Source: Bacteroidota bacterium
GTDB lineage: Bacteria > Bacteroidota > Bacteroidia > UKL13-3
Length of the DNA stretch: 64,000 nucleotides
Direction: 5' to 3'
NCBI GenBank assembly: GCA_027484685.1
Contig: JAIXSO010000040.1
Span: 62,001-126,000 of the forward strand
The stretch's first letter is position 1. Every line of letters begins with the position of its first letter. Positions 43,949 to 51,860 of this stretch are shown in pieces. The translations under genes and the position numbers were made by a program. The notes below the pieces were generated by a model that saw only the letters and a program-made list of their open reading frames with translations, ran no database searches and was not told the origin of the DNA.

Positions 43949-43972
43949 ATTGCAGGCGTCCTTGCCTGCAAT
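43949..43972. repeat. Family A palindrome, copy A2
   Basis: 9-bp arms ATTGCAGGC / GCCTGCAAT around GTCCTT. It lies in the gap between the membrane-protein gene and the T9SS protein gene. Confidence 0.7.
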
Positions 43973-44049
43973 CATAAATTATTTTTCAGACGCATATTCT
44001 ATTAATTAATAATAATGAATAAAGCCCCTAAAAGTTGATTTTTTCAATC

Positions 44050-46260
44050 CTATTTTTGAATGATTAGTTTTTGACTTTCTGACCCATCATTACCTCTAAT
44101 TTCAATAATATAAACTCCATTGCTTATATCAGATACATTTAATTGGTGGTTGTTATTATTTAGTGTTTCCGATTTAACCAAAGCTCCAACTAAATTATAA
44201 ATATTTACTGTTACAGGATTTGTGCTTTGATTTTTGTATTTTAAATTTACAATGTCGGATGCAGGATTTGGATATAGGATTGTTCGTTTATCTACCTCCA
44301 ATTCTTTTGTTCCTAACCGCGAATACATTATTTCTATTGTGCTATCACTAATGCAACCAAAACTATTATAGGTTTTTAAATTTACCAAATATTTTCCGCT
44401 TTTTGCAAACAAGTGAATTGGCATTTTTTGAGTTGAAAAACTGCTATCGCCAAAACTCCATTGATAGCTTGTTAAGCTAGTGTCGGTTGGTGTAAAATAA
44501 AAAGTATCACTCTTTAATATATAGGTAAAACTTGCTCTTGGCAGTTCGTTCACGTTCACTTTTATGTTTAACGAATTTGCACTGCAACCTTCGTTGCCTA
44601 AAAAAGGCCATAACACAAACTCTTGTGTGGCTGAATTTTTGTTTTGTAAATATAAAGTTTGATTCAACACCAAACCGCTATCTGCTTTGGCTCCTGTAAT
44701 TTGGTTGTTTTGAATTGGACTCCAATAAAATATGGCTTGCGGAGTTGATTGAATGCTATCGCTTAAAGGTATTCCACTGCATGTATTAAATAAAGTATCA
44801 TTTAAGTTCAAGGTATTAGAAATAGTGCTAACTGAAATTATAATTGATTTTGGTTCGCTTCCACATTGGGCATCGGCTAATACATGTTTTACCAAATATT
44901 CTTGGCTACCAGCTGTTGTTCCGCTGTTGGTAAGTGTTTGAAAAATGCCCGTTTTAGATTGTAACATAGTTGTAGCTCCACTAATATTACCTGTTTTTGC
45001 GCCTAATGTCCATATAAAAAATCCAGGGTAATCAGTGGTTGGAATAAGATTGGTATTGCTGCCATTACAAATTAATTTACTGGTTGGCCCAACAATTTTG
45101 GGTGTGGGAGCTACATAAAGCCTCAATGGTAAACTATCGCTAATACAACTACCTGTAACGGTAGTTAGCTTAATCAAATAATTAACATAACCATATGAAC
45201 TAGTACTGTTGTTAATTAACGATTGACGCATCACAAAACCAGTTCCACTTTGCGCACCTTGCACTCCTCGCGATTGAATAGTAGTCCAATTCATATTGCT
45301 GTAAATGGAATTTTGAAAATACACTTGTTCGTTCACAAGGCCGCTACAAATGGTATCTCCTTCAAAACTGCTAATGGTTGGAAGTGCCCTCACTGTAATG
45401 GTAAAATTTACGGGATTGCTTTTACAAGTGCCTGCAGTAGAAGTTGCTTCAACCGCATAAACAGCATTGCCATTGGTGGTATTACTTGCATTAAATAGTT
45501 TAAGTAACATAGTTGTTCCACTTGAATCATTTCCACCAGTAATTCCAGCACCCATTGATTGTTTTATCCAACTAAAGGTAGAAGGTACACTTGCAGTTAA
45601 TGGAATACTTAATACTGAGCCACTACAAACACTATGTGAAGAAATATTGGTAACTTGTGGTTTTGGCAAAACACTATAAGTAATATCCTTTACATTACCT
45701 ACACAGCCGCCATCTATAGCCGTTGGTGTTATACGATAAACAATGCCACCAGAAGAATTGTTACTTGAATTATTTAATACCTGATTTATTTGAGAACCTG
45801 TTCCAGCAGAAGCACCTGTTGTACCATTTATAGTTGTTATAGGCATAAAAGTAAAGGTGCTTGGTTTGTTTGCTGTTAGCGTTAATTGCGTGTTTGCACC
45901 ATTACACATGCTATAATTAGTTAAATTGGTTACAACTGGTTTTGAAACATAACGTATCTTTAACCAATTGCTTGTATCGCTATAATCACTGCTTAACCTT
46001 CGGTAATACATTACAGAGTCTGATTGTGTTACTGTAATGAATGAAGTGTACTCGAATATTACTCCTGGGGTTTGGGTAGTATCGAAAGCAGTTTGCCAAC
46101 GAACTGAAACAGCATTAGGACCATAAATATTAAATTCCATACTTGGGTCACAAACTACATTGTTTGTTAGTGAAGATTGAATAATGGTATTACGTGTAGC
46201 AAAAGCAGTGGAGCAAAATATAAATATTGTAACTAGCTGTATAATTATCTTTTTGTTCAT
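44050..46260 (-). CDS. PKD-type repeat protein with T9SS type A sorting domain
   Basis: 736 residues from the ATG ending at 46260 (MNKKIIIQLVTIFIFCSTAFA). The body has about six Ig/PKD-like repeats of 85-95 residues with motifs such as CNGANTQLTLTANKPSTF and TNGNAVYAVEATSTAGTC, two or more cysteines each. A PKD domain follows (YQWSFGDSSFSTQKMP, near residue 610), then the C-terminal sorting domain from RTILYPNPASD to SQKLIIQK. It should be exported by Sec, then carried across the outer membrane by the type IX system. It is smaller than, but built like, the giant protein at 5.8-16.3 kb. A surface adhesin role is likely but inferred. Confidence 0.88.
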   Translation of the reverse strand: MNKKIIIQLVTIFIFCSTAFATRNTIIQSSLTNNVVCDPSMEFNIYGPNAVSVRWQTAFDTTQTPGVIFEYTSFITVTQSDSVMYYRRLSSDYSDTSNWLKIRYVSKPVVTNLTNYSMCNGANTQLTLTANKPSTFTFMPITTINGTTGASAGTGSQINQVLNNSSNNSSGGIVYRITPTAIDGGCVGNVKDITYSVLPKPQVTNISSHSVCSGSVLSIPLTASVPSTFSWIKQSMGAGITGGNDSSGTTMLLKLFNASNTTNGNAVYAVEATSTAGTCKSNPVNFTITVRALPTISSFEGDTICSGLVNEQVYFQNSIYSNMNWTTIQSRGVQGAQSGTGFVMRQSLINNSTSSYGYVNYLIKLTTVTGSCISDSLPLRLYVAPTPKIVGPTSKLICNGSNTNLIPTTDYPGFFIWTLGAKTGNISGATTMLQSKTGIFQTLTNSGTTAGSQEYLVKHVLADAQCGSEPKSIIISVSTISNTLNLNDTLFNTCSGIPLSDSIQSTPQAIFYWSPIQNNQITGAKADSGLVLNQTLYLQNKNSATQEFVLWPFLGNEGCSANSLNIKVNVNELPRASFTYILKSDTFYFTPTDTSLTSYQWSFGDSSFSTQKMPIHLFAKSGKYLVNLKTYNSFGCISDSTIEIMYSRLGTKELEVDKRTILYPNPASDIVNLKYKNQSTNPVTVNIYNLVGALVKSETLNNNNHQLNVSDISNGVYIIEIRGNDGSESQKLIIQK

Positions 46261-46618
46261 ATCAATTAAAATTAAAAGCAATCAACTAAAAAATTTCCAA
46301 ACATCCATATTATAAAATAAATTACGGTGAAATTTTACTTAAAACACCAAACAATCTAACGCCAACACAGGTTTACTGTTCATTATCTGAACTGTGTCAA
46401 GCATTTCGTGATTGATTTAAATGATTTATTTACCAAAAAGTGCGGGCAAAAATAAGAACTGAAAACTTCAACTAAAAACTAAAAAACAAATGCTCCATAA
46501 GAGCGAAAGTATGGTAACAAAACAAACAAACATAACCTAAAGCCCCATAGGAGCGACACTCAATAATTGTTGGTGACACTTCGCAAAAAACAAACAAAGG
46601 CAAAATTGCAACATTATT
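46261..46618. other. Intergenic stretch holding repeat B1, no gene seen
   Basis: 358 bp between the T9SS protein and the DUF4431-like gene. The left 200 bp are featureless AT-rich DNA; the right part is the family B repeat at 46488-46603. Confidence 0.5.
46488..46603 (+). repeat. Family B repeat, copy B1
   Basis: Shares GAGCGAAAGTATGGTAACAA, AACCTAAAGCCCCATAGGAGC and a TTCGC tail with copies B2 and B3. Each family member has two short hairpins with a TA-containing loop (CTCC-ATA-GGAG and CCCC-ATA-GGGG types); here both are slightly decayed. Confidence 0.75.
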
Positions 46619-47041
46619 TCACTTTACATCAAAAATAATATCAGTTTGATGATGACCACTTATAGGTATAGAAAAAACACCATTAACTTTAATCTTTTTC
46701 CCTATTTTATTTTTCAAATACGTTAGTTTAGAACCAACCAATTGAAATGTAAAAATATCTTGAATAGTATCTTTGGTTTTAGTTTCATTATCCAAATTTA
46801 TAACAGTTATAGCCTTATCTAATTTCAATTTATAAATTATTTCTTGAGTGTCCATGCTAGGAGTTTCTCCATAATTTGGAGGTCCAAACACGGTGTCTGA
46901 TTCTAAAATACCTTCAATAGCAGAAATATTTGTTTCAGTGTAATATAATGAAGTTGCAGTTTGATTTGATTTTTCATCATTACAAGAACATATTAGCATC
47001 AATAAAAAAACAAAATGGTAAATATGGTTTTTCATTTTCAT
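46619..47041 (-). CDS. Lipoprotein with DUF4431-like domain
   Basis: 140 residues. The signal ends LMLICSC (Cys20). The mature part contains ISAIEGILESDTVFGPPNYG, the short ETPSMDTQEIIYKLKLDKAI strand and a C-terminal GKKIKVNGVFSIPISGHHQT/DIIFDV. The GPPNYGExP start and the terminal GxxxxxxTGHHxTDV-like ending are the recognisable DUF4431 pattern. These small exported domains have no established function. Gene is followed by the family B repeat. Confidence 0.75.
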   Translation of the reverse strand: MKMKNHIYHFVFLLMLICSCNDEKSNQTATSLYYTETNISAIEGILESDTVFGPPNYGETPSMDTQEIIYKLKLDKAITVINLDNETKTKDTIQDIFTFQLVGSKLTYLKNKIGKKIKVNGVFSIPISGHHQTDIIFDVK

Positions 47042-47135
47042 TGAATTTAAAACTTAGTAATTTTACCTCAATAATTTATATCAAATATACTAATTTGGGT
47101 TATTACATAAACAATAACAGAAATTGTTTGAAAAT

Positions 47136-47303
47136 AATCCCGTAGGGATGTGCTTATGGTAGCAAAGAATTAACCCACCAATTAAGCCCTGTAAGGCCGG
47201 CCTTATTTTTTTAATTATACAAATAAGCTCGTCCCGATGGAACTTAACAAAGCTAACTATTATTTACTACCATAAGTTCGCCTCTACGAGGCTAATAATA
47301 AAA
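47136..47303 (+). repeat. Family C element, copy C1
   Basis: About 168 bp closely matching C2 and C3. It has four hairpins (TCCCGTAGGGA; AAGCCCTGTAAGGCcGG; GTCCCGATGGaAC; GCCTCTACGAGGC) and subterminal inverted arms CTTATGGTAG (47153-47162) / CTACCATAAG (47277-47286). C1 is the most decayed copy. Confidence 0.8.
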
Positions 47304-47324
47304 TTTACCTTTATGTACTACTTT

Positions 47325-47357
47325 TTAAAAATAAATGCCCGTTCCATATTGGTTTCG
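47325..47357 (-). pseudogene. 3'-end remnant of a gene like 50457-50801
   Basis: The minus strand encodes NQYGTGIYF plus stop, the same ending as the 114-residue protein at 50457-50801 (NQYGTGIYFYF). In both places a family C element lies just downstream. Here the coding match ends at the A3 palindrome. Confidence 0.55.
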
Positions 47358-47359
47358 CC

Positions 47360-47383
47360 ATTGCAGGCGTCCTCGCCTGCAAT
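47360..47383. repeat. Family A palindrome, copy A3
   Basis: Perfect 10-bp arms ATTGCAGGCG / CGCCTGCAAT with TCCT loop; cleanest copy in the window. Confidence 0.8.
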
Positions 47384-47419
47384 AAATTGGGATCATTAAC
47401 TCCAAATGTTCCCAAAAAC

Positions 47420-47530
47420 AAATGCTCCATAGGAGCGAAAGTATGGTAACAAAACATATAAATCTCACCAACCTAAAGCCCCATAGGGGCGATACTTCGC
47501 TAAACAACAACGTGGGCAAATGCTGTAAAG
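47420..47530 (+). repeat. Family B repeat, copy B2
   Basis: Perfect CTCCATAGGAG and CCCCATAGGGG hairpins separated by GTATGGTAACAAAAC and a spacer, then TTCGCTAAA and GGGCAAATGCTGTAAAG. It is directly followed by D1. Confidence 0.8.
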
Positions 47531-47537
47531 AAGTTTA

Positions 47538-47680
47538 ATTAAACGTCTCTATCTTGCCCCAAGAAAACCATTATATTTCCCAACAACCATGAAGAGACGT
47601 TGCACGCAACGTCTTTTTAGATCAAGACGTAACATGTTACGTCTCTACAATTTCCCGCACCAAATAATACTACTTTCATA
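47538..47680. repeat. Family D element, copy D1 (two tandem palindromes)
   Basis: Two hairpins with 9-bp arms: AGACGTTGC/GCAACGTCT (47595-47614, followed by TTTTT) and AGACGTAAC/GTTACGTCT (47625-47644). The flanks (CTTGCCCC, AAGAAAACCATT, ACAATTTCC, CACCAAATAA) are shared with D2. Confidence 0.8.
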
Positions 47681-47685
47681 ACACC

Positions 47686-47762
47686 ATTGCAGCTTGTCCT
47701 CGTCTGCAATTATTAGCTTTATTCAAATTTATTGATTTTGGCGAGGACGGTAACATCGGATC
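47686..47762. repeat. Family A composite, copy A4
   Basis: Long form of family A: the palindrome (here decayed) followed by TATTAGCTTTATTCAAATTT, TATTGATTTTG and a right-hand GGCGAGGACGGTAACATCGG. The right-hand GGCGAGGAC is complementary to the palindrome's GTCCTCGCC. It ends 10 bp before the next gene's stop. Confidence 0.75.
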
Positions 47763-47771
47763 AAAAGAAAA

Positions 47772-48059
47772 TCAATCAATATGTGTTTTACCTTGCCCGA
47801 AAAATGGATGAATTCCCTTAATTCCGTCTTTACATAACTCACAATAAAATCCTGATTCCATACCTGATTTATTGTCTAAGTTTTTATGGATTTTAACGAA
47901 ATCAGGGAAATTAAATCTTTTCTTTATTTTATCTAAGTCTAAAACGCAATCATAATATACCCAATCACGACAATTTTCGCCCCAAGCCTCTCCACGAAAT
48001 GTTTCTTGAATTCCTCTTGTTTTTAGTTCGTCATCTAGTCTTAACAAATGTTCACACAT
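47772..48059 (-). CDS. Small cysteine-containing protein of unknown function
   Basis: 95 residues, cytoplasmic, no signal. It has MCEHLLRLDDELKTRGIQET, a tryptophan-rich GEAWGENCRDWVYYDCVLDL and a C-terminal GFYCELCKDGIKGIHPFFG, with CELC a possible metal site. I recognise similar short proteins in other bacteria but know no assigned function. It lies at the left edge of a run of small minus-strand genes. Confidence 0.7.
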   Translation of the reverse strand: MCEHLLRLDDELKTRGIQETFRGEAWGENCRDWVYYDCVLDLDKIKKRFNFPDFVKIHKNLDNKSGMESGFYCELCKDGIKGIHPFFGQGKTHID

Positions 48060-48159
48060 AATTTTTCTTATGGTTTGTTTTTTGTAACAATTGGCGCGAT
48101 TTTTTATTAGCTATTTCAAATTTATTTTGGTAAAGAAGCAAACAACAGCAGCAATAAAC

Positions 48160-48552
48160 TCAATAAGCTCCTTCAAATGAGACTTCCTTTAAAGGGTCAA
48201 TTAAAGAAAATTCCTCCAAACTGTAAGGGCCTTTAACTCCTGAACTTAACTCTTGCCTTGGGTCTGCCATGTATTTATTCATATCAATAATAAAGTAACA
48301 TTCTTTAGCTATTGAACATCTCCATTTATCGCTTTTTGTTACAATGATTAAATCGTTCCATTTGGCAGAATCGCAGCCAGATGGCAATACAGCCATTCCT
48401 CCAAGATAAACATTGCAATAGTCGTAATTATCATAATAATATAATTTAAAGTCATCTCTGATTACTTTTTTACGATTTTTAAAATACAAAAACATCAACA
48501 GGCTCGCAAATAATGTAATTAAGACTGTTGTTTTAAAAGATAACTTCATCAT
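48160..48552 (-). CDS. Small membrane-anchored protein, unknown
   Basis: 130 residues with one N-terminal membrane anchor (TTVLITLFASLLMFLYF) and a cytoplasmic or periplasmic domain containing four cysteines (YDYCNVYLGG, PSGCDSAKW, KWRCSIAKECYF). No family recognised. Six bp downstream of the 48558-48905 gene, so the two are probably co-transcribed. Confidence 0.65.
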   Translation of the reverse strand: MMKLSFKTTVLITLFASLLMFLYFKNRKKVIRDDFKLYYYDNYDYCNVYLGGMAVLPSGCDSAKWNDLIIVTKSDKWRCSIAKECYFIIDMNKYMADPRQELSSGVKGPYSLEEFSLIDPLKEVSFEGAY

Positions 48553-48557
48553 ATAAT

Positions 48558-48905
48558 TTAATCCTCGTACTTTATGGATTGTATGGTATATATAGAGGTT
48601 TCTTTTTTATTAAACACAACACCTACCACACTTTTCTTTTCAAAATCATTGTATATTTTAAAATACAATTTACTTTTATAGGTACTATCGTTTTCATCAA
48701 AAATATTTAAGTCACCAATAACAAAAAAACCAAATCCAATATTTTGATTCTTTTCTTTATAAAATGTGGCAATAGAATCTTGTAAAACTTTATATTGTGT
48801 AGAATTTTTAAAAGTAATCTGCGATTCAATTAACATGAAAACGCCCATGATTATTGCTATTAACAAGAAGATTTTGATAACCTTTGTGCTAAAAAATTCA
48901 TCCAT
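48558..48905 (-). CDS. Small membrane-anchored protein, unknown
   Basis: 115 residues, one membrane segment (KIFLLIAIIMGVFMLIESQ) then a basic/acidic beta-like domain (GFGFFVIGDLNIFDEND; SVVGVVFNKKETSIYTIQSI). Overlaps the upstream 61-residue gene by 8 nt and precedes 48160-48552 by 5 bp, suggesting a three-gene transcript. Confidence 0.6.
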   Translation of the reverse strand: MDEFFSTKVIKIFLLIAIIMGVFMLIESQITFKNSTQYKVLQDSIATFYKEKNQNIGFGFFVIGDLNIFDENDSTYKSKLYFKIYNDFEKKSVVGVVFNKKETSIYTIQSIKYED

Positions 48906-49083
48906 TTCTTTTATATTTATGGGTAAATATTAAAATTAATAGTCCCGTTATAAGTGCTAAAAAATCAAACTCTTTTACAATAATAGAATTAATAATACCT
49001 ATAACAATAAATACTAATCCTAAACTATATAGGTATTTCTTATCAACCGTATTTAAAAAATTTCTAATTTTCATTGTTTTCAA
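48898..49083 (-). CDS. Very small two-helix membrane protein
   Basis: 61 residues with two hydrophobic helices (YLYSLGLVFIVIGIINSIIV and FDFLALITGLLILIFT). Overlap of 8 nt with the next gene supports it as real. Function unknown. Confidence 0.5.
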   Translation of the reverse strand: MKTMKIRNFLNTVDKKYLYSLGLVFIVIGIINSIIVKEFDFLALITGLLILIFTHKYKRNG

Positions 49084-49097
49084 TTATTGACTTTATG

Positions 49098-49138
49098 CAA
49101 ATTTATTGATATTGGTGAGCACACTAACATTGGCTTGA
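49098..49138. repeat. Family A composite, partial right half
   Basis: Contains AATTTATTGATATTGGTGAG and ACTAACATTGGCTTG, a decayed version of the right arm of the long family A form. No left palindrome is left. Confidence 0.5.
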
Positions 49139-49158
49139 ATATAACTTCATCATATAAT

Positions 49159-49617
49159 TTAATCCTCATGCTTGATTTGGTCTATAATATATCGAATTTC
49201 TTTTTTTGATTTCAAACTCAGGAAAACTATTGATTGAATTTCTCCTGAAATATTTTTATACTGTATTCTGTAATTCAAATAATCATTAAATGTAAACAAA
49301 TTGGTTAATGTAATGATGTCTGTTTTCTTCACCACTACCATCTTTTTTGAATACATGGAACGATAATAAATATGGTCAATATCATAGTAAACAAATTTCC
49401 AGTTTAAGAGAGTGATCATATTAACCAAAGCAGCAATTGTTAGCCAAAAATTAATGATAAACTTTATGTTGTAAGGAATGGAATTATCGTCTTTCCAATT
49501 AATAATAAAGAAAAGTGCAACAATAGTAACACTAAAAAACAGTGTACCAAAAACTATTAAATTTGAATGTATTTGATTATTTTTCATTAGTAAAATTATC
49601 AGCAATATAATAATCAC
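49159..49617 (-). CDS. Small three-helix membrane protein, unknown
   Basis: 152 residues with hydrophobic stretches at about 1-10, 18-38 (IVFGTLFFSVTIVALFFII) and 50-70, then a PH-like soluble C-terminus (YYDIDHIYYRSMYSKKMVVV, KKTDIITLTNLFTFNDY). The layout membrane pair plus PH-like tail is common in small bacterial envelope proteins, but I cannot name a family. Confidence 0.6.
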   Translation of the reverse strand: MIIILLIILLMKNNQIHSNLIVFGTLFFSVTIVALFFIINWKDDNSIPYNIKFIINFWLTIAALVNMITLLNWKFVYYDIDHIYYRSMYSKKMVVVKKTDIITLTNLFTFNDYLNYRIQYKNISGEIQSIVFLSLKSKKEIRYIIDQIKHED

Positions 49618-49708
49618 ATTAAATTATATACAACCCTATGATTATTCATGATTGTAATTTTATTGATATTACCCTATAAGCTAACATTGGTTGAAAAGCA
49701 AAAGCTAG

Positions 49709-50164
49709 CTAATCATAATAAAATTTTTGACCATTGGAGTCAGCCTCCGGGTGATTAGGAGGTAAAGGTCGATAATATTTTAAGTTTTCTTTTTTTATTA
49801 GCGCCTTTTGCATGATACTAAAAAAAGAGTATACAAACCATATAGTTAACACTATAAAAAGAGTATTTAAAAGTGCTTTACTTTGATATATTTTATTGTT
49901 TGGGATAGTAATTTTCCAATACAATTTTTCAAATATAAAATAGTTGCTAACTGGAATTATTATGAAACCAAATATAAATAACGCACCGGTAAATTGAGTT
50001 TTAAAAATAATATTTGCAAAAATAATGACCTCATAAAAAGAAAGGAGATGATAGGCTTCATCATCAGTAAAGCTAGTTCTGATATGACGTTGAAAAATTT
50101 CTGTGATTCTTTTCCATAATGAAATATATAAATATATAATTGGCATAATAAATTTTTTCGCCAT
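49709..50164 (-). CDS. Membrane protein of unknown function whose start lies in a family A repeat
   Basis: 151 residues from the ATG ending 50164. The possible starts at 50185 and 50164 both fall inside repeat A5; the first outside it is the ATG ending 50146 (MPIIYLYISLWKRI). The protein has three or four membrane segments (MPIIYLYISLWK; VIIFANIIFKTQFTG; ALFIFGFIIIPVSNYFI; ALLNTLFIVLTIWFVYSFF) and a hydrophilic PPNHPEADSNGQ tail. It looks as if the repeat replaced or touches the original 5' end. No family recognised. Confidence 0.55.
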   Translation of the reverse strand: MAKKFIMPIIYLYISLWKRITEIFQRHIRTSFTDDEAYHLLSFYEVIIFANIIFKTQFTGALFIFGFIIIPVSNYFIFEKLYWKITIPNNKIYQSKALLNTLFIVLTIWFVYSFFSIMQKALIKKENLKYYRPLPPNHPEADSNGQKFYYD

Positions 50165-50239
50165 TGCAAGCTTCTTCGCCTGCATTTATCAGCGTTATTC
50201 AAATATATTAATTTTGGCGAGGACGAGAACATCGGCTAG
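50161..50239. repeat. Family A composite, copy A5
   Basis: Long form: CCATTGCAAGCTTCTTCGCC with TGCATTTATCAGCG, TTATTCAAATATATTAATTT and GGCGAGGACGAGAACATCGG. Palindrome decayed. Overlaps the 5' end of the 49709-50164 gene. Confidence 0.75.
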
Positions 50240-50267
50240 AAAAGTTTACACAAATTTTTATAATTAC

Positions 50268-50435
50268 TAATCCCGTAGGGATTTACTTATGGTAGCAAAG
50301 AATTAACCCACCAATTAAGCCCTGTAAGGGCGGTCTTATTTTTTCAATTATACTAATAAGTTCGTCCCTATGGGACTTAACAAAAATGCCTCTAATTTAC
50401 TACCATAAGTTCGCCTCTACGAGGCTAATAATAAA
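50268..50435 (+). repeat. Family C element, copy C2
   Basis: Nearly identical to C3 over more than 150 bp, including about 20 bp before the first hairpin. Arms ACTTATGGTAG (50285-50295) / CTACCATAAGT (50400-50410); inner hairpins TCCCGTAGGGA, GTCCCTATGGGAC, GCCTCTACGAGGC. Confidence 0.85.
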
Positions 50436-50456
50436 TTTACTTTTATGCGCTAATTT

Positions 50457-50801
50457 CTAAAAATAAAAATAAATGCCCGTTCCGTATTGGTTTGCTAATG
50501 CAAAGAAGCTGTTCAGCTTTGTTAGTAATTCAATTAAATAAATGTCATTGGCTTTGCACTTTAAGTTATCAATTACTTTTTTAGCCTCATTTACTTTATC
50601 AATGCTAATTTTTTCATCTTCAAAATCGTCAATTACTATTCCTAAAGATTTATTCAATTCGACAAAAGCACTTCTAAATAATAATAAAAAATCCTTTTCT
50701 GACAAGGCATAAATAAATAAGTCACTATTTTTAGCTTTATCAAAATCAAGTGCTAATTCTGCTTTTTTTGTTTTGGGGATCATTATTGTTCTTTGCTTCA
50801 T
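50457..50801 (-). CDS. Small soluble protein of unknown function
   Basis: 114 residues; possible starts at 50801 and 50783. Helical, charged, no signal (KAELALDFDKAKNSDLFIYA; LSEKDFLLLFRSAFVELNKS; ANDIYLIELLTKLNSFFALA), ending NQYGTGIYFYF. A remnant of the same 3' end lies at 47325-47357, so the gene or its tail was once duplicated together with a family C element. Flanked by C2 (downstream) and A6 (upstream). Size and setting fit an immunity- or orphan-type gene, but that is conjecture. Confidence 0.6.
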   Translation of the reverse strand: MKQRTIMIPKTKKAELALDFDKAKNSDLFIYALSEKDFLLLFRSAFVELNKSLGIVIDDFEDEKISIDKVNEAKKVIDNLKCKANDIYLIELLTKLNSFFALANQYGTGIYFYF

Positions 50802-50811
50802 TTATTTTCTG

Positions 50812-50890
50812 CCATTGCAGGCGTCCTCGCCTGAAATTATTAGCTTTGTTCAAATTTATTGATTTTGCCGAGGACGGCAACATCGGCTAG
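50812..50890. repeat. Family A composite, copy A6
   Basis: Long form with CCATTGCAGGCGTCCTCGCC, TTATTGATTTTGCCGAGGAC and GGCAACATCGGCTAG. It fills almost all of the gap between two small minus-strand genes. Confidence 0.8.
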
Positions 50891-50907
50891 AATATTTACT
50901 ATAAAAC

Positions 50908-51465
50908 TTATAAAAAATCTAAGTCAAAATAATACATATGGTTATCATCTTTATCAATGTATAATAAGGTTTCTTTTTGGCTATAAAGCTTCATTAGTAG
51001 TGTTTCTCTATCGCAATAAATTAATTGACTTACATAACTTTCTTCTTCATCATTTTTGCTAACAGTATAAATGAGCCTCATTTGGTTTACTGGTAAATAT
51101 TCATCTTTGGAGTTGGAGTCTATCAAAGCATCCCAAAACTTAATATTACTGTAAATACCTATATTGTTGTTTTCTTTTTCTTCCAAATAACTATTCTGAA
51201 TTATTTCACACTTTAATAAATCAACTTGTACTTTATTTCCATTCCTTTTTATGTTTGAGAGTTGTGTTTCTATATTTTGTTCATTTTGCAATATCAGGGT
51301 TCGGTATGTCCAATAAAATAAAGCTATACCAACCACCAATGCTAAAAAACCAATGAGTTGAAATAACCAAGGATTTTGAATTGCGGTGCCATTGTATTCC
51401 ACAAAAAATACAAGAGTTAAAAATCCAAGTGTAAATAAAACACTACTTAAAATTAGTTTAAACAT
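50908..51465 (-). CDS. Two-helix membrane protein with soluble C-terminal domain, unknown
   Basis: 185 residues. Two membrane helices (FKLILSSVLFTLGFLTLVFF; LFQLIGFLALVVGIALFYW) are followed by a 120-residue soluble domain with EENNNIGIYSNIKFWDALID-like acidic/aromatic content and a terminal IDKDDNHMYYFDLDFL. Reminiscent of DUF3592-type small membrane proteins by layout, but I see no firm family. No operon partner in frame overlap. Confidence 0.6.
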   Translation of the reverse strand: MFKLILSSVLFTLGFLTLVFFVEYNGTAIQNPWLFQLIGFLALVVGIALFYWTYRTLILQNEQNIETQLSNIKRNGNKVQVDLLKCEIIQNSYLEEKENNNIGIYSNIKFWDALIDSNSKDEYLPVNQMRLIYTVSKNDEEESYVSQLIYCDRETLLMKLYSQKETLLYIDKDDNHMYYFDLDFL

Positions 51466-51575
51466 TTAAATTCAGGTTTATAACAAACATAAATAAATAG
51501 GATGTATTTTTCATTTTTTCTATCATTAAATCCTGTTCTCACCTGCAATAAATTCTAAAATGCCTCTCAAAAACT

Positions 51576-51705
51576 GAAAGCTCCATAGGAGCGAAAGTAT
51601 GGTAACAAAACAAACACACCCATAACCTAAAGCCCCGTAGGGGCGACACTTATTAAGTTTTTGGTGATGCTTCGCTAAAAACAAACATGGGCGAATGCTG
51701 TAAAG
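51576..51705 (+). repeat. Family B repeat, copy B3
   Basis: Hairpins CTCCATAGGAG and CCCCGTAGGGG, joined by GTATGGTAACAAAAC; ends GGGCGAATGCTGTAAAG, as B2. Confidence 0.8.
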
Positions 51706-51854
51706 ACTTTTAATTAAACGTTTCTACCTTGCCCAAAGAAAACCATTGTATTTCCCAACAACCATGCAAAGACGTTGCACACAACGTCTTTTTAGCAAGA
51801 GACGTAACATATTACGTCTCTACAATTTCCTGCACCAAATAAAACTACTTTCAT
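51706..51854. repeat. Family D element, copy D2
   Basis: Palindromes AGACGTTG..CAACGTCT (51770-51789) and AGACGTAA..TTACGTCT (51800-51819) in the same flanking sequence as D1. Confidence 0.8.
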
Positions 51855-51860
51855 TTCAAC

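Larger units (their letters stand above)
47042..47771. other. 730-bp gene-free array of dispersed repeats (C1, A3, B2, D1, A4)
   Basis: The stretch is almost entirely made of repeat copies in the order C1 (47136-47303), gene-end remnant (47325-47357), A3, B2, D1, A4. Several frames are open across it but their codons follow the repeats, so no gene is called. Confidence 0.75.

Noticed and set aside
47325-47519. Minus-strand 64-codon open frame across repeats A3 and B2
   Set aside because: Apart from the last nine codons, which match a gene remnant, its codons are read from palindromic repeats; it has no signal or domain.
47595-47619. Family D first hairpin plus T-run as a dedicated terminator
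   Set aside because: It has the form of a terminator on the plus strand, but no plus-strand gene precedes it and the hairpin is part of a dispersed repeat.
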